From positions 1-64,000 of the forward strand of contig BPKE01000001.1 in NCBI GenBank assembly GCA_026004975.1: DNA of 64,000 nt, in the 5' to 3' direction. Positions 53,642 through 64,000 of the stretch are shown here, piece by piece. Position 1 is the first letter of the stretch. Each line of letters opens with the position of its first letter. The translations under genes and the position numbers were made by a program. Under the pieces are notes generated by a model, which was not told the origin of the DNA, did no database searches, and saw nothing but the letters and a program-made list of their open reading frames with translations. The stretch comes from Gammaproteobacteria bacterium (GTDB taxonomy: Bacteria > Pseudomonadota > Gammaproteobacteria > HTCC5015).

Positions 53642-54331
53642 TCAACCCGCCTGCGCGACCAGCCCCCGGGCGCGCAGTTGCTCGAACACCGCGGCGCAGA
53701 CGGCGTCGATGTCCATCTGCGTGGTGTCCAGCACCCAGGCGTCGGGGGCGGGAACGAGCGGCGAGACGGCGCGCTGGCGATCACGCGCATCGCGCGCCTC
53801 GATCTCCCTCAGGAGGTCGCGCAGGTTAACATCGATCCCCTTTTCTTTCAACTGCTTATAACGGCGCTCGGCGCGGCACTCGGGGCTGGCGGTGAGGAAC
53901 ACCTTGAACGCGGCGTCGGGAAAAACCACCGTGCCCATGTCGCGGCCGTCGGCGACCAGTCCGGGCGGCCGCCGGAAGGCCCGCTGGCGCGCCAGCAAGG
54001 CGGCCCGCACCTCCGGCCGCGCCGCCAGGCGCGAGGCCAGCGCCGCGACGTCCTCGCCGCGCAGCCGGTCGTCCACGTCGCGCCCGTCCAGGCGCACCCG
54101 CAACCCGCGCTCGGAGACCCGGAATTCGACCGGCAACGCCTCGGCGCGGCGCACCAGCTCCGGATCTTCCGCCCCCAGTCCCCGCTCGAGTGCGACCAGG
54201 GCGAGCGCCCGATACAAGGCGCCGCTGTCCAGGAGGTGCCAGCCGAGACGCCGTGCCAGCCGCAAGCACAAGGTGCCCTTGCCCGCGCCGGAGGGGCCGT
54301 CGACCGCGATCACCGGCACCGTCGCGTTCAC
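53642..54331 (-). CDS. cmk: Cytidylate kinase Cmk
   Basis: Phosphorylates CMP/dCMP. 229 residues. P-loop [23 protein letters not shown]-binding [40 protein letters not shown] and the LID region [20 protein letters not shown]. The start is GTG 54331, overlapping the aroA stop as GTGA. The codons of [13 protein letters not shown] are unusually AT-rich for this window. Intact. Confidence 0.97.
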   Translation of the reverse strand: MNATVPVIAVDGPSGAGKGTLCLRLARRLGWHLLDSGALYRALALVALERGLGAEDPELVRRAEALPVEFRVSERGLRVRLDGRDVDDRLRGEDVAALASRLAARPEVRAALLARQRAFRRPPGLVADGRDMGTVVFPDAAFKVFLTASPECRAERRYKQLKEKGIDVNLRDLLREIEARDARDRQRAVSPLVPAPDAWVLDTTQMDIDAVCAAVFEQLRARGLVAQAG

Positions 54332-55650
54332 GCCGGCGACACCGCGATGTCCAGCCCCGTGCGCGCCGCCAACTGGGCGAAACCCGGGAAAGAAGTGCGC
54401 ACGTTGGCGCAGTGTTCGATCTCGATCGGGGCGCGGGCGCGCAAGGCGGCCATGGCGAAGGCCATCGCCACGCGATGGTCGCCGTGGCTGTCCACCCGCC
54501 CGCCGGCGAACGCACCGCCGGGCCCCATGCCCTGGATGCGGACGCCGTCGGCGGTGGGCTCCGCCTCGACCCCCAGGGTGCGCAGGCCGTCGGCCATCAC
54601 CTGGATGCGGTCGGTCTCCTTGACCCGCAGTTCCGCGGCCCCACGCAGCACGGTTTCGCCCTCCGCCAGGGCGGCGGCGACGAACAGGACGGGGAATTCA
54701 TCGATGGCCAGCGGCACCCATTCTTCCGGGATCTCGATGCCGCGCAGCGGCGCGGCGCGCACGCGCAGATCCGCCACCGGTTCGGCGCCGAAATCGCGCC
54801 GGTCCAGCCACTCGATGTCGGCGCCCATGGCGCGCAGGATGTCGAGCACCCCGGTGCGGGTCGGGTTGACACCGACCGATTCCAGGACGATCTCCGAGCC
54901 GGGCGCGATGCTGGCGCCGACCAGGAAGAACGCCGCCGAGGAAATGTCCGCCGGCACGGTCAGCTCCGTGGCCGTCAGCCGGCCGCCGCCGGCCACGCCC
55001 ACCCGCCGGCCTTCGCCGAGCACGGGGTAACCGAAAGCGCGCAGCATCCGCTCGGTGTGGTCGCGTGTGGGCGCCGGCTCTTCGACCCAGGTTTCGCCCT
55101 CGGCGTACAAGCCGGCGAGCAGCAGGCAGGACTTGACCTGGGCGCTGGCGATCGGCAGCCGGTAATTGATGCCGTGCAAGCGCCGCCCGCCGTGGATGCG
55201 CAGCGGCGGCCGACCGTCCTCGGAATCGATGCGCGCCCCCATCTGCGTGAGGGGCTCGATGACCCGCCCCATGGGCCGCCGCGACAAGGAGGCATCGCCG
55301 ATGAGCACGCTGTCGAAGGGCTGACCGGCGAGCAGGCCGGCGAGCAGGCGCATGGAGGTGCCGGAGTTGCCCAGGTCCAGCGGCCCCGGCGCGGCCCGCA
55401 GCCCGCGCAGGCCGACCCCCTGGATCTCGACCTCGCCGTCGCGCGGGTCGCCGATGTCCACGCCCATCGCCCTGAAGGCGCGCAGCGTGTTCAGGCTGTC
55501 TTCCCCTTCCAGGAAACCGTGCACCCGGCTGCACCCCTCGGCCAGCGCGCCGAGCATGATCGAACGGTGGGAGATCGACTTGTCCCCCGGCACACGGACG
55601 CGGCCGCGCAGGCGGCCGCCGGGTCGCACCCGGTAGCGTTCTTCGTTCAT
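54328..55650 (-). CDS. aroA: EPSP synthase AroA (3-phosphoshikimate 1-carboxyvinyltransferase)
   Basis: Sixth step of the shikimate pathway. 440 residues from the ATG at 55650 ([20 protein letters not shown]). Motifs: [40 protein letters not shown], the [12 protein letters not shown] substrate loop and [22 protein letters not shown] with Ala/Gly variants suggests the class II-like, non-enteric type. Overlaps tyrA (ATGA) and cmk (GTGA). In Pseudomonas tyrA and aroA are fused. Here they are separate but overlap by four bases. The ORF track entry to 57024 is a run-on through tyrA and pheA in another frame. Confidence 0.97.
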   Translation of the reverse strand: MNEERYRVRPGGRLRGRVRVPGDKSISHRSIMLGALAEGCSRVHGFLEGEDSLNTLRAFRAMGVDIGDPRDGEVEIQGVGLRGLRAAPGPLDLGNSGTSMRLLAGLLAGQPFDSVLIGDASLSRRPMGRVIEPLTQMGARIDSEDGRPPLRIHGGRRLHGINYRLPIASAQVKSCLLLAGLYAEGETWVEEPAPTRDHTERMLRAFGYPVLGEGRRVGVAGGGRLTATELTVPADISSAAFFLVGASIAPGSEIVLESVGVNPTRTGVLDILRAMGADIEWLDRRDFGAEPVADLRVRAAPLRGIEIPEEWVPLAIDEFPVLFVAAALAEGETVLRGAAELRVKETDRIQVMADGLRTLGVEAEPTADGVRIQGMGPGGAFAGGRVDSHGDHRVAMAFAMAALRARAPIEIEHCANVRTSFPGFAQLAARTGLDIAVSPA

Positions 55651-56534
55651 CGCTCTCCTCGATCGCAAAAACGTTCGCGCGCCGCCTTGGCCCGCGCGAA
55701 CCATTCGTACAGGGCGGCGCCGTCGGCCGCGTCCAGCGCCGCATCCAGTTCCGCGAGCAACGCGCGGTAGCTTCCCAGCGCGGCGCGCAAGGCCGGCCGG
55801 TTGGCCAGACAGATGTCCCGCCACATCGTCGGGTCGGAGGCGGCGATGCGGCTGAAATCGCGGAAGCCGCCGGCGGCGAAACGGAAGGCGCGCTCGCGGC
55901 CGTGCCGGCGCAGCAGATGCTCGACCAGGGCATAGGCGAGCAGGTGCGGCAAGTGGCTGGTGTCGGCGAGCACGCGGTCGTGTTCCTCGGCCGTGCAGCG
56001 CTCGACCTCGGCACCCACCGCGGTCCACAAAGCCTCGACCCGCGCCAGCGCACCGGCGTCGGTTTCGGGCAGCGGCGTGAGGACCACGCGGCGGCCGTGA
56101 AACAGGTCGGCCCGGGCCGCGCCGAAACCGCTGCGGGCGTCCCCCGCGATCGGGTGGCCGGGCACGAACCAGGGCGGCACCGCTCCGAACACCGCGCGGG
56201 CGTCCTCGATCACGCTGGTCTTCACACTGCCCACGTCGGTGACCACCGCATCGGCCGGGCGGTGCGGGCGCAGCGCCTCGAACACCGCGCGGCAGGCGCC
56301 GAGCGGCACGGCGAGGACGATCAGCCCGGCGCCGGCCAGGGCCGCCGCCGGGTCGGTGTGCCCTTCGTCGATCACCCCCGCGCGCACCGCGGCCGCCAGA
56401 CGCTCGGCGTCCCGGCCCCAGCCGACGGTGCGGGCGCAGGCGCCGGACCGGCGCGCCGCCAGCGCCAGCGAACCGCCGATCAGCCCCACCCCGGCGACGA
56501 CCAGACGTTCGATCACGGGCGGGCGTCCCGGCAC
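55647..56534 (-). CDS. tyrA: Prephenate/arogenate dehydrogenase family protein (TyrA)
   Basis: NAD(P)-dependent step to tyrosine. 295 residues from the GTG at 56534. Rossmann motif VVAGVGLIGGSLALAARRSG. Active-site region FVPGHPIAGDARSGFGAARA with the catalytic His, followed by TSHLPHLLAYALVEHLLRRH and FRDFSRIAASDPTMWRDICL. Whether it uses prephenate or arogenate is not readable. The start directly abuts the pheA stop, and its own stop overlaps aroA. No hisC lies between pheA and tyrA, unlike many relatives. Confidence 0.95.
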   Translation of the reverse strand: MPGRPPVIERLVVAGVGLIGGSLALAARRSGACARTVGWGRDAERLAAAVRAGVIDEGHTDPAAALAGAGLIVLAVPLGACRAVFEALRPHRPADAVVTDVGSVKTSVIEDARAVFGAVPPWFVPGHPIAGDARSGFGAARADLFHGRRVVLTPLPETDAGALARVEALWTAVGAEVERCTAEEHDRVLADTSHLPHLLAYALVEHLLRRHGRERAFRFAAGGFRDFSRIAASDPTMWRDICLANRPALRAALGSYRALLAELDAALDAADGAALYEWFARAKAARERFCDRGER

Positions 56535-57611
56535 TCAGAGCACCGCACAAGGATAGGAACCGAGCAGCTTGAGCAACGCCGCCTCCCGCTCCACGGCGCG
56601 CAGCGCACGCTGCACGCTGCGCTCGTCCTTGTGGCCAAGGATGTCGATGAAGAAAACATAATCCCACGGCGCCCGCCGGGACGGCCGCGACTCGATGCGG
56701 GTCATGTCGATCTCGTGGTCCGCCAGCGGCGCCAGGATCTGGTGGAGCGCGCCGGGCTTGTTGCGGATGGCCACCATCAGGGAGGTCTTGTCCCGGCCGC
56801 TGGGCGGCACGTCCTGGCGGCCGATGATCAAAAAGCGCGTGGTGTTGTCGGGCTCGTCCTCGACGTTCGAGGCCAGCACGGACAGGCCGTAGAGCTCGGC
56901 GGCGTGATCGCTGCCCAGCGCCGCCGCATCCTCCCGTTCGGCGGCCAGGCGCGCGCCCTCGGCGTTGCTGGAAACGGCCACCGTCGGCACGCCGGGCAGG
57001 TTGGCCGCCAGCCATTCCCGGCACTGGGCCAGGGCCTGCTGGTGGGCGTACACCGTGCGCACGGCCTCAAGCGAGGGAGCCCTGGACAGCAGGTGATGAT
57101 GGACACGCAGCAACACCTCGCCGCAGATCTTCAGCGGCGAATCGATGAACATGTCGAGGGTGTGGGTGACCACGCCCTCGCTGGAGTTTTCCACCGGCAC
57201 GACGCCGTAGGGGACCGAACCCGCTTCCACCTCGCGGAACACCTCGTCGATGGCGGCCAGCGGCCGGCTCCGCACCGCGTGCCCGAAATGCTTGAGCACC
57301 GCGAGCTCGGTGAAGGTGCCGCGCGGGCCGAGGTAGGCGACGGTCAGCGGTTGCTGCAGGGCCAGGCAGGCCGACATGATCTCGCGGAACAAGCGCAGCA
57401 GCGTCTCGTCGTCCAGGGGGCCGCGGTTGCGCGCCCTGACCCGCTCGAGGATCTGGGCCTCGCGTTCCGGGCGGTAGAAGTCGGCGGTGTCGCCGCGTTC
57501 GCGCTTGATGCGCGCGATCTCCTGCGCACAGCGCGCACGTTCGCTGATCAAGTTCTGGATTCGTTCATCCAGCTCGTCGATGCGGGCGCGGACCTGTTCG
57601 AGCGGGTTCAT
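56535..57611 (-). CDS. pheA: Bifunctional chorismate mutase / prephenate dehydratase PheA
   Basis: Makes phenylpyruvate for phenylalanine. 358 residues: AroQ-type chorismate mutase (about 1-90, LEQVRARIDELDERIQNLIS, KRERGDTADFYRPEREAQIL). Prephenate dehydratase (about 95-270) has AYLGPRGTFTELAVLKHFGH and the Thr-Arg-Phe triad in PDNTTRFLIIG. The regulatory ACT domain follows (about 280-355, ESRPSRRAPWDYVFFIDILG), expected to mediate phenylalanine feedback. Intact. 15 bases after serA. Confidence 0.97.
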   Translation of the reverse strand: MNPLEQVRARIDELDERIQNLISERARCAQEIARIKRERGDTADFYRPEREAQILERVRARNRGPLDDETLLRLFREIMSACLALQQPLTVAYLGPRGTFTELAVLKHFGHAVRSRPLAAIDEVFREVEAGSVPYGVVPVENSSEGVVTHTLDMFIDSPLKICGEVLLRVHHHLLSRAPSLEAVRTVYAHQQALAQCREWLAANLPGVPTVAVSSNAEGARLAAEREDAAALGSDHAAELYGLSVLASNVEDEPDNTTRFLIIGRQDVPPSGRDKTSLMVAIRNKPGALHQILAPLADHEIDMTRIESRPSRRAPWDYVFFIDILGHKDERSVQRALRAVEREAALLKLLGSYPCAVL

Positions 57612-57626
57612 CTTCGGGCAACGTCG

Positions 57627-58794
57627 TCACAACAGGCGCAGCGACAGCACGCCTTCGATGCCACGGATCCGCTCGACCAGCTCGGGCGAGACCGGTGAAT
57701 CGACGTCGATGAGGGTGTAGGCCAACTGCCCGCGCGACTCGTTGACCATGTGCACGATGTTCACATCGCTCGAGCCGAGGACGTGGGAAATCTGCGCGAC
57801 CATGTCCGGCCGGTTGGCGTTCGCCACCGCCAGCCGCTGCACACCCGCACGCGGCAGGCTGACCGCGGGGAAATTCACGGAATTGCGGATGTTGCCGTTC
57901 TCGAGAAAATCGCGAATCTGGTCGACGACCATCACCGCGCAGTTCTCCTCGGCCTCGCGCGTGGAGGCGCCCAGGTGCGGCAGGGCGATGACCCGCGGAT
58001 GGCCACGCAGGGTCAGCGAGGGAAAATCGGTGACGTAGGCGGCCGCCTTGCCGCGTTCCAGGGCGGCGAGCACCGCGGCGTCGTCGAGGATCCCGGCGCG
58101 GGCGAAATTGAGCAGCACGACGCCGTCCTTCATCTTGTCCAGGCGGGCGGCGTCGATCATGTGCCGGGTCTGGTCGTTGAGCGGCACGTGGACGGTGAGG
58201 AAATCGGCTTCGCGCAGCACCTCGTCCAGGCCGCCGGCCTGGACGATGTCGGAGGACAAGCGCCAGGCGCTTTCGACCGTGATGTGCGGATCGTAGCCGA
58301 TGACGCGCATGCCCAGCGCCCGCGCCGCGTTGGCGACCAGCACACCGATCGCCCCCAGGCCGACCACGCCGAGCGTCCGCCCCGGCAGCTCGATGCCGGC
58401 GAAGCGTTTCTTGCCGTCCTCGACCTGCTTGTTGAGCGTCTCGTCGTCGGCCGCATCCAGCTCCAGCACGTAGCGCCAGGCCTGGCACAGATTGCGCGCC
58501 GCCAGCAGCATGCCGGCGATCACCAGCTCCTTGACCGCATTGGCGTTGGCGCCCGGGGTGTTGAACACCGGGATGCCGCGGGCGCTCAGGCGCTCCACCG
58601 GGATGTTGTTCACACCGGCGCCGGCGCGGCCGACCGCCTTGAGCGAATCGGGGATCGGCATGTCGTGCATCTTGAAGGAACGCAGCACGATCGCATCGGG
58701 CGCGTCCACATCGGCCCCCACCTCGGTAGCGGTCGGCGGGGAAGCGCGACAAACCCTTGGGTGAGATGTTGTTCAGCGTCAGAACTTTGTACAT
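57627..58794 (-). CDS. serA: D-3-phosphoglycerate dehydrogenase SerA (apparent frameshift)
   Basis: First committed step of serine synthesis. The N-terminus from the ATG at 58794 (MYKVLTLNNISPKGLSRFPA) is in another frame from the body. Dropping one C near 58725-58735 (TACCGAG to TACGAG) gives DRYEVGADVDAPDAIVLRSF. Catalytic and NAD motifs: RTLGVVGLGAIGVLVANAAR, LNFARAGILDDAAVLAALER with Arg, and RVIALPHLGASTREAEENCA with His. A C-terminal ACT domain (VANANRPDMVAQISHVLGSS) suggests serine feedback. About 389 residues, the short form. It lies between serC and pheA, so serC and serA are neighbours. Confidence 0.95.
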
Positions 58795-58816
58795 GGGCGG
58801 CGTCTCTTCGGGTGGG

Positions 58817-59899
58817 TCAGCCGTGGCGGCGTTCGAAATCGGCCATGAAGTCGATCAGGGCGTCGACCCCGGCCTCCGGCATGGCGTTGTACAGGCTGGC
58901 GCGCATGCCGCCGACGGAGCGATGACCCTTGAGGTTGGTCAAGCCGGCGGCCTCGGCTTCCTCGAGGAAGCGCGCGTCCAGCTTGGCGTCGGCCAGGGTG
59001 AAGGGGATGTTCATCCAAGACCGGCAGGCCGGGTCCACCGGGTTGTGGTAGAACGACGAGCCGTCGATCGCCGCATAGAGCTTTTCCGCCTTGCGGCGGT
59101 TGCGCTCGGCCATCGCGGCCAGGCCGCCCTCGGCCTTGATCCACTTGAACACCAGGCCGGCCATGTACCAGGCGAAGGTCGGCGGCGTGTTGACCATCGA
59201 GCCGTTGTCGGCCTGTGCGCGGTAATCGAACACCGACGGGCAGCGCGGGTCGGCCTGGCCGATCAGGTCTTCGCGCACGATCACCACCGTCAGCCCCGCC
59301 GGGCCGATGTTCTTCTGCGCGCCGGCGTAGATCAAGCCGAAGCGCGACACGTCGATCGGCCGCGACAGGATCGTGGAGGACATGTCGGCGACCAGCGGCA
59401 CGTCCCCGACCTCGGGAATCCAGTGGAACTCGACGCCGCCGATGGTTTCGTTCGGCGTGTAGTGGACGTAGGCGGCATCCGGGTCCAACTGCCAGGTGTC
59501 GCGCGGCGGAATGGTGTTGAAGCCGCTGTCGGCGCTGCTCGCGGCCACGTTGACCTTGCAGTAGCGCTTGGCCTCGGCGATCGCCTTGGTCGACCAGGAG
59601 CCGGTGTTGATGTAGTCGGCCGAAGGCTTGCCGCGCAGCAGGTTGAGCGGAATGACGGCGAACTGCGCCTGCGCCCCGCCCTGCAGGAACAACACGCGGT
59701 AGGCGTCCGGGATGCCGAGCAGCTCACGCAGGTCGGCCTCGGCCTCTTCGGCGATCTTCATGAACGCCTTGCCGCGGTGGCTCAGTTCCATCACCGAGCA
59801 ACCGCAGCCCTGCCAGTCGAGCAGCTCCTCTTGGGCCTGGCGGAGCACCGCTTCGGGCAGCATCGCAGGGCCGGGACTGAAATTGAACACACGTGGCAT
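58817..59899 (-). CDS. serC: Phosphoserine aminotransferase SerC
   Basis: PLP enzyme of serine and pyridoxine synthesis. 360 residues from the ATG at 59899 ([20 protein letters not shown]). Motifs: [60 protein letters not shown] and the PLP lysine in [20 protein letters not shown]. The ORF start at 59965 is rejected for lack of similarity in the extra residues. It follows gyrA by 49 bases. PdxJ, another enzyme of the B6 route, is encoded elsewhere in the window. Confidence 0.97.
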   Translation of the reverse strand: MPRVFNFSPGPAMLPEAVLRQAQEELLDWQGCGCSVMELSHRGKAFMKIAEEAEADLRELLGIPDAYRVLFLQGGAQAQFAVIPLNLLRGKPSADYINTGSWSTKAIAEAKRYCKVNVAASSADSGFNTIPPRDTWQLDPDAAYVHYTPNETIGGVEFHWIPEVGDVPLVADMSSTILSRPIDVSRFGLIYAGAQKNIGPAGLTVVIVREDLIGQADPRCPSVFDYRAQADNGSMVNTPPTFAWYMAGLVFKWIKAEGGLAAMAERNRRKAEKLYAAIDGSSFYHNPVDPACRSWMNIPFTLADAKLDARFLEEAEAAGLTNLKGHRSVGGMRASLYNAMPEAGVDALIDFMADFERRHG

Positions 59900-59948
59900 G
59901 TCGGACACCTCGAACGTACGATTGTGGGTTGTGGATCGCTTTTCGCCG

Positions 59949-62493
<2,545 letters not shown>

Positions 62494-62609
62494 GGGGTTC
62501 GAAAACCGGGGTTGTCGGCAGGTCGATGCGCCCCGGCGGCGGGCGATCGGCGGCGCATTTTAGCACAGCGCCCGGCGCCGGCGGGCTTTGCCGCCCGCCC
62601 CCCGCCTGC

Positions 62610-62615
62610 TATAGT
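62610..62615 (+). promoter_or_regulatory. Candidate -10 box upstream of the small secreted protein gene
   Basis: TATAGT on the plus strand, 33 bases before the GTG at 62649. The gyrA side of this divergent gap has TAAAAT on the minus strand at 62562-62557. Neither has an obvious -35. Confidence 0.35.
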
Positions 62616-62648
62616 TCCCGAGGTCGCAACCCCCGGGATCGGACCGCC

Positions 62649-62954
62649 GTGCGCACGCTGTTCTGCCTCCTGCTGAGCCTGACCGCGAGTCTTGCGGCCG
62701 CCGTCGACGAAGGCGCGTTGCAATCCCTGCGCGGCGCCTCGATGGACGCGGTCCGGACCCGCTTCGGCACCCCCGTCGACACCCGCGGTCCGGTGGGAGA
62801 CCCGCCGATCACGCGCTGGCTGTACCCCGATTTCACGGTCGTTTTCGAATACGACCGCGTGGTCCACGCCTTCCCGCGGCGCCCGGAAATCGAGGCGCAG
62901 CCCCCGGTCGAACGCGGCGGCGGGGACACGCTGGATCTTCCCGACCGCTCCTGA
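62649..62954 (+). CDS. Small secreted protein of unknown function
   Basis: I do not assign a function. 101 residues from the GTG at 62649, with a signal peptide (VRTLFCLLLSLTASLAAAV, likely cleavage after AAA). A compact domain SMDAVRTRFGTPVDTRGPVG, PPITRWLYPDFTVVFEYDRV follows. The repeated x-V-x-x-x-F-G-x-P logic is reminiscent of SmpA/BamE-like small folds, but there is no lipobox. The tail is acidic. It lies 12 bases before aguA on the same strand, so the two may be cotranscribed. Confidence 0.72.
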   Translation: MRTLFCLLLSLTASLAAAVDEGALQSLRGASMDAVRTRFGTPVDTRGPVGDPPITRWLYPDFTVVFEYDRVVHAFPRRPEIEAQPPVERGGGDTLDLPDRS

Positions 62955-62966
62955 CCCGCCGCCACG

Positions 62967-64000
62967 ATGCCGCGCCCCTGCGTGCTGCCCGAATGGGCGC
63001 CCCAAGACGCCGTGCTGCTCGCCTGGCCGCACCCCGACAGCGACTGGGGCCCCCTTTGGCCGCAGATCGAGAACGATTTCTTGCGCCTGGCGCGCCTGAT
63101 CGCCGCGCACGAACCTCTGCTGGTGCTGGTGCGCGACGCCGCCCACCGCCGCCACCTCGGCCGCCGGCTGTGGCATGACCGGGTGTTCGTCTGCGAGGTG
63201 CCGACCGACGACACCTGGTGCCGCGACTTCGGGCCGCTGGCGGTGGCCGGCGACGGCGGGCCCACGCTGGTCGATTTCCGTTTCAACGCCTGGGGCGGCC
63301 GTTATCCCTGGGCGCAAGACGACGCGGCCACGGCCCGGCTGGCCGCGCTGGGCGCCTTCGCGGCGCCGCTGCGCCGCGCGGACATGGTCCTGGAGGGCGG
63401 CAGCCTGGACAGCGACGGGGCCGGCACCCTGCTCACCACCCGCCGCTGCCAGCTCGACGGCCGCCGCAACCCGGCATTGGCCGGCGACCCGGCGGCCTTC
63501 GCCGAGGCGCTGGGGCGGCATCTGCCCTTCGAGCGCCTGATCTGGCTCGAATCCGGCCTGCTCGAAGGCGACGACACCGACGCCCACGTCGACAACCTGG
63601 CGCGCTTCACCGACCCGCGCACCCTGGTCTACGCCGCCAGCCTCGACCCCGACGATCCGCACCACGAACCGCTGACGAAGCTGGCCGAAGAACTGGCCGC
63701 GCTGCGCACGGCCGACGGCCGCCCCTACCGCCTCGTGCCCCTGCCCCTGCCCGCCGCCCGCCACAGCCGCGTCGACGGCCGGCGGCTGCCGGCCAGCTAC
63801 GTGAATTTCCTGGTGATCAACGGCGCCGTGCTGGTGCCCCAGTTCGGCGACCGGCTCACCGATCACCTGGCCTTGTCCCGGCTGGCCGGTTGCTTCCCGG
63901 GGCGGCGGGTGATCGGCGTCGACAGCCGGGGCTTCATCGAACAAAATGGCGGCATTCACTGCCTGACCATGCAGCTGCCCGCCGGCAGCGTCGCCTGGGA
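62967..64000 (+). CDS. aguA: Agmatine deiminase AguA (3' end beyond window)
   Basis: Converts agmatine to N-carbamoylputrescine on the way to putrescine. The open frame from the ATG at 62967 (PRPCVLPEWAPQDAVLLAWP) has no stop before the edge, so it is missing from the ORF track. Guanidine-modifying-enzyme motifs: VPTDDTWCRDFGPLAVAGDG, FNAWGGRYPWAQDDAATARL, MVLEGGSLDSDGAGTLLTTR, GDDTDAHVDNLARFTDPRTL, and the catalytic Cys in GGIHCLTMQLPAGS near the end. About 344 residues are visible, close to full length. It follows the small secreted protein by 12 bases. Confidence 0.95.
   Translation, partial: MPRPCVLPEWAPQDAVLLAWPHPDSDWGPLWPQIENDFLRLARLIAAHEPLLVLVRDAAHRRHLGRRLWHDRVFVCEVPTDDTWCRDFGPLAVAGDGGPTLVDFRFNAWGGRYPWAQDDAATARLAALGAFAAPLRRADMVLEGGSLDSDGAGTLLTTRRCQLDGRRNPALAGDPAAFAEALGRHLPFERLIWLESGLLEGDDTDAHVDNLARFTDPRTLVYAASLDPDDPHHEPLTKLAEELAALRTADGRPYRLVPLPLPAARHSRVDGRRLPASYVNFLVINGAVLVPQFGDRLTDHLALSRLAGCFPGRRVIGVDSRGFIEQNGGIHCLTMQLPAGSVAW

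Overview
The window is a densely coded, visibly GC-rich stretch of a gammaproteobacterial chromosome. The gene orders are the classic ones of that class: ndk-rlmN-pilF-rodZ-hisS-yfgM-bamB-der, recA-recX-alaS-lysC-csrA-tRNA-Ser, fur/bamE, rnhA-dnaQ, and gyrA-serC-...-pheA-tyrA-aroA-cmk-rpsA-ihfB-lapA-lapB-pyrF. The GC bias, CHASE2 signalling proteins and a squalene/phytoene synthase-type gene would fit a Chromatiales/Ectothiorhodospiraceae-like lineage, but that placement is inference. I see no IS element, prophage, integron or CRISPR array, and no gap over 300 bases without a gene.

Layout. 1-5 kb (minus): ligA (cut by the window edge), zipA, smc. 5-8.7 kb: queF (+), then ispG and a squalene/phytoene synthase (-, coupled by a 4-base overlap), then cysZ (+). 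8.7-16.6 kb (minus): the ndk-to-der operon for outer membrane assembly, cell shape, type IV pili and translation, from which ispG is missing at its usual place between rodZ and hisS. 16.7-24.1 kb (minus): a pyrimidine-dimer glycosylase, tRNA-Ser(GCT), csrA, lysC, alaS, recX, recA, a coiled-coil lipoprotein and pncC. 24.1-29.3 kb (plus): mutS-nadK-recN. 29.3-34.4 kb: fur, bamE, rnfH, an NSS-family sodium symporter, smpB, dnaQ, rnhA and a YafS-like methyltransferase.

34.5-46.8 kb is the accessory-looking part, a signalling block. It holds a double cNMP-binding/rhodanese protein, a GAF/HD-GYP protein, a CHASE2 Ser/Thr kinase, a PP2C phosphatase, a double-FHA protein and a CHASE2 class III adenylate cyclase. 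The housekeeping genes rlmD, cysM and pdxJ lie inside it. It brings together Ser/Thr phosphorylation, cAMP and probably c-di-GMP turnover, and is my candidate for an undescribed integrated circuit.

46.8-49.1 kb: a TudS(DUF523)-DUF1722 protein, a DJ-1/PfpI protein, tRNA-Leu(CAA) and comEA. 49.2-62.5 kb (minus): pyrF, lapBA, ihfB, rpsA, cmk, aroA, tyrA, pheA, serA, serC, gyrA. The right end has a small secreted protein and the start of agmatine deiminase.

Caution on sequence quality: about 17 genes, most of them essential, are broken by single-base frame changes (zipA, smc, queF, the squalene synthase, cysZ, bamB, hisS, rodZ, pilF, nadK, smpB, dnaQ, rnhA, the adenylate cyclase, the TudS protein, serA, gyrA). 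In each case the missing part continues immediately in another frame. I read these as uncorrected consensus indels, not pseudogenes, and give whole-gene spans. Positions were counted by hand from the printed lines; domain residue numbers are approximate.
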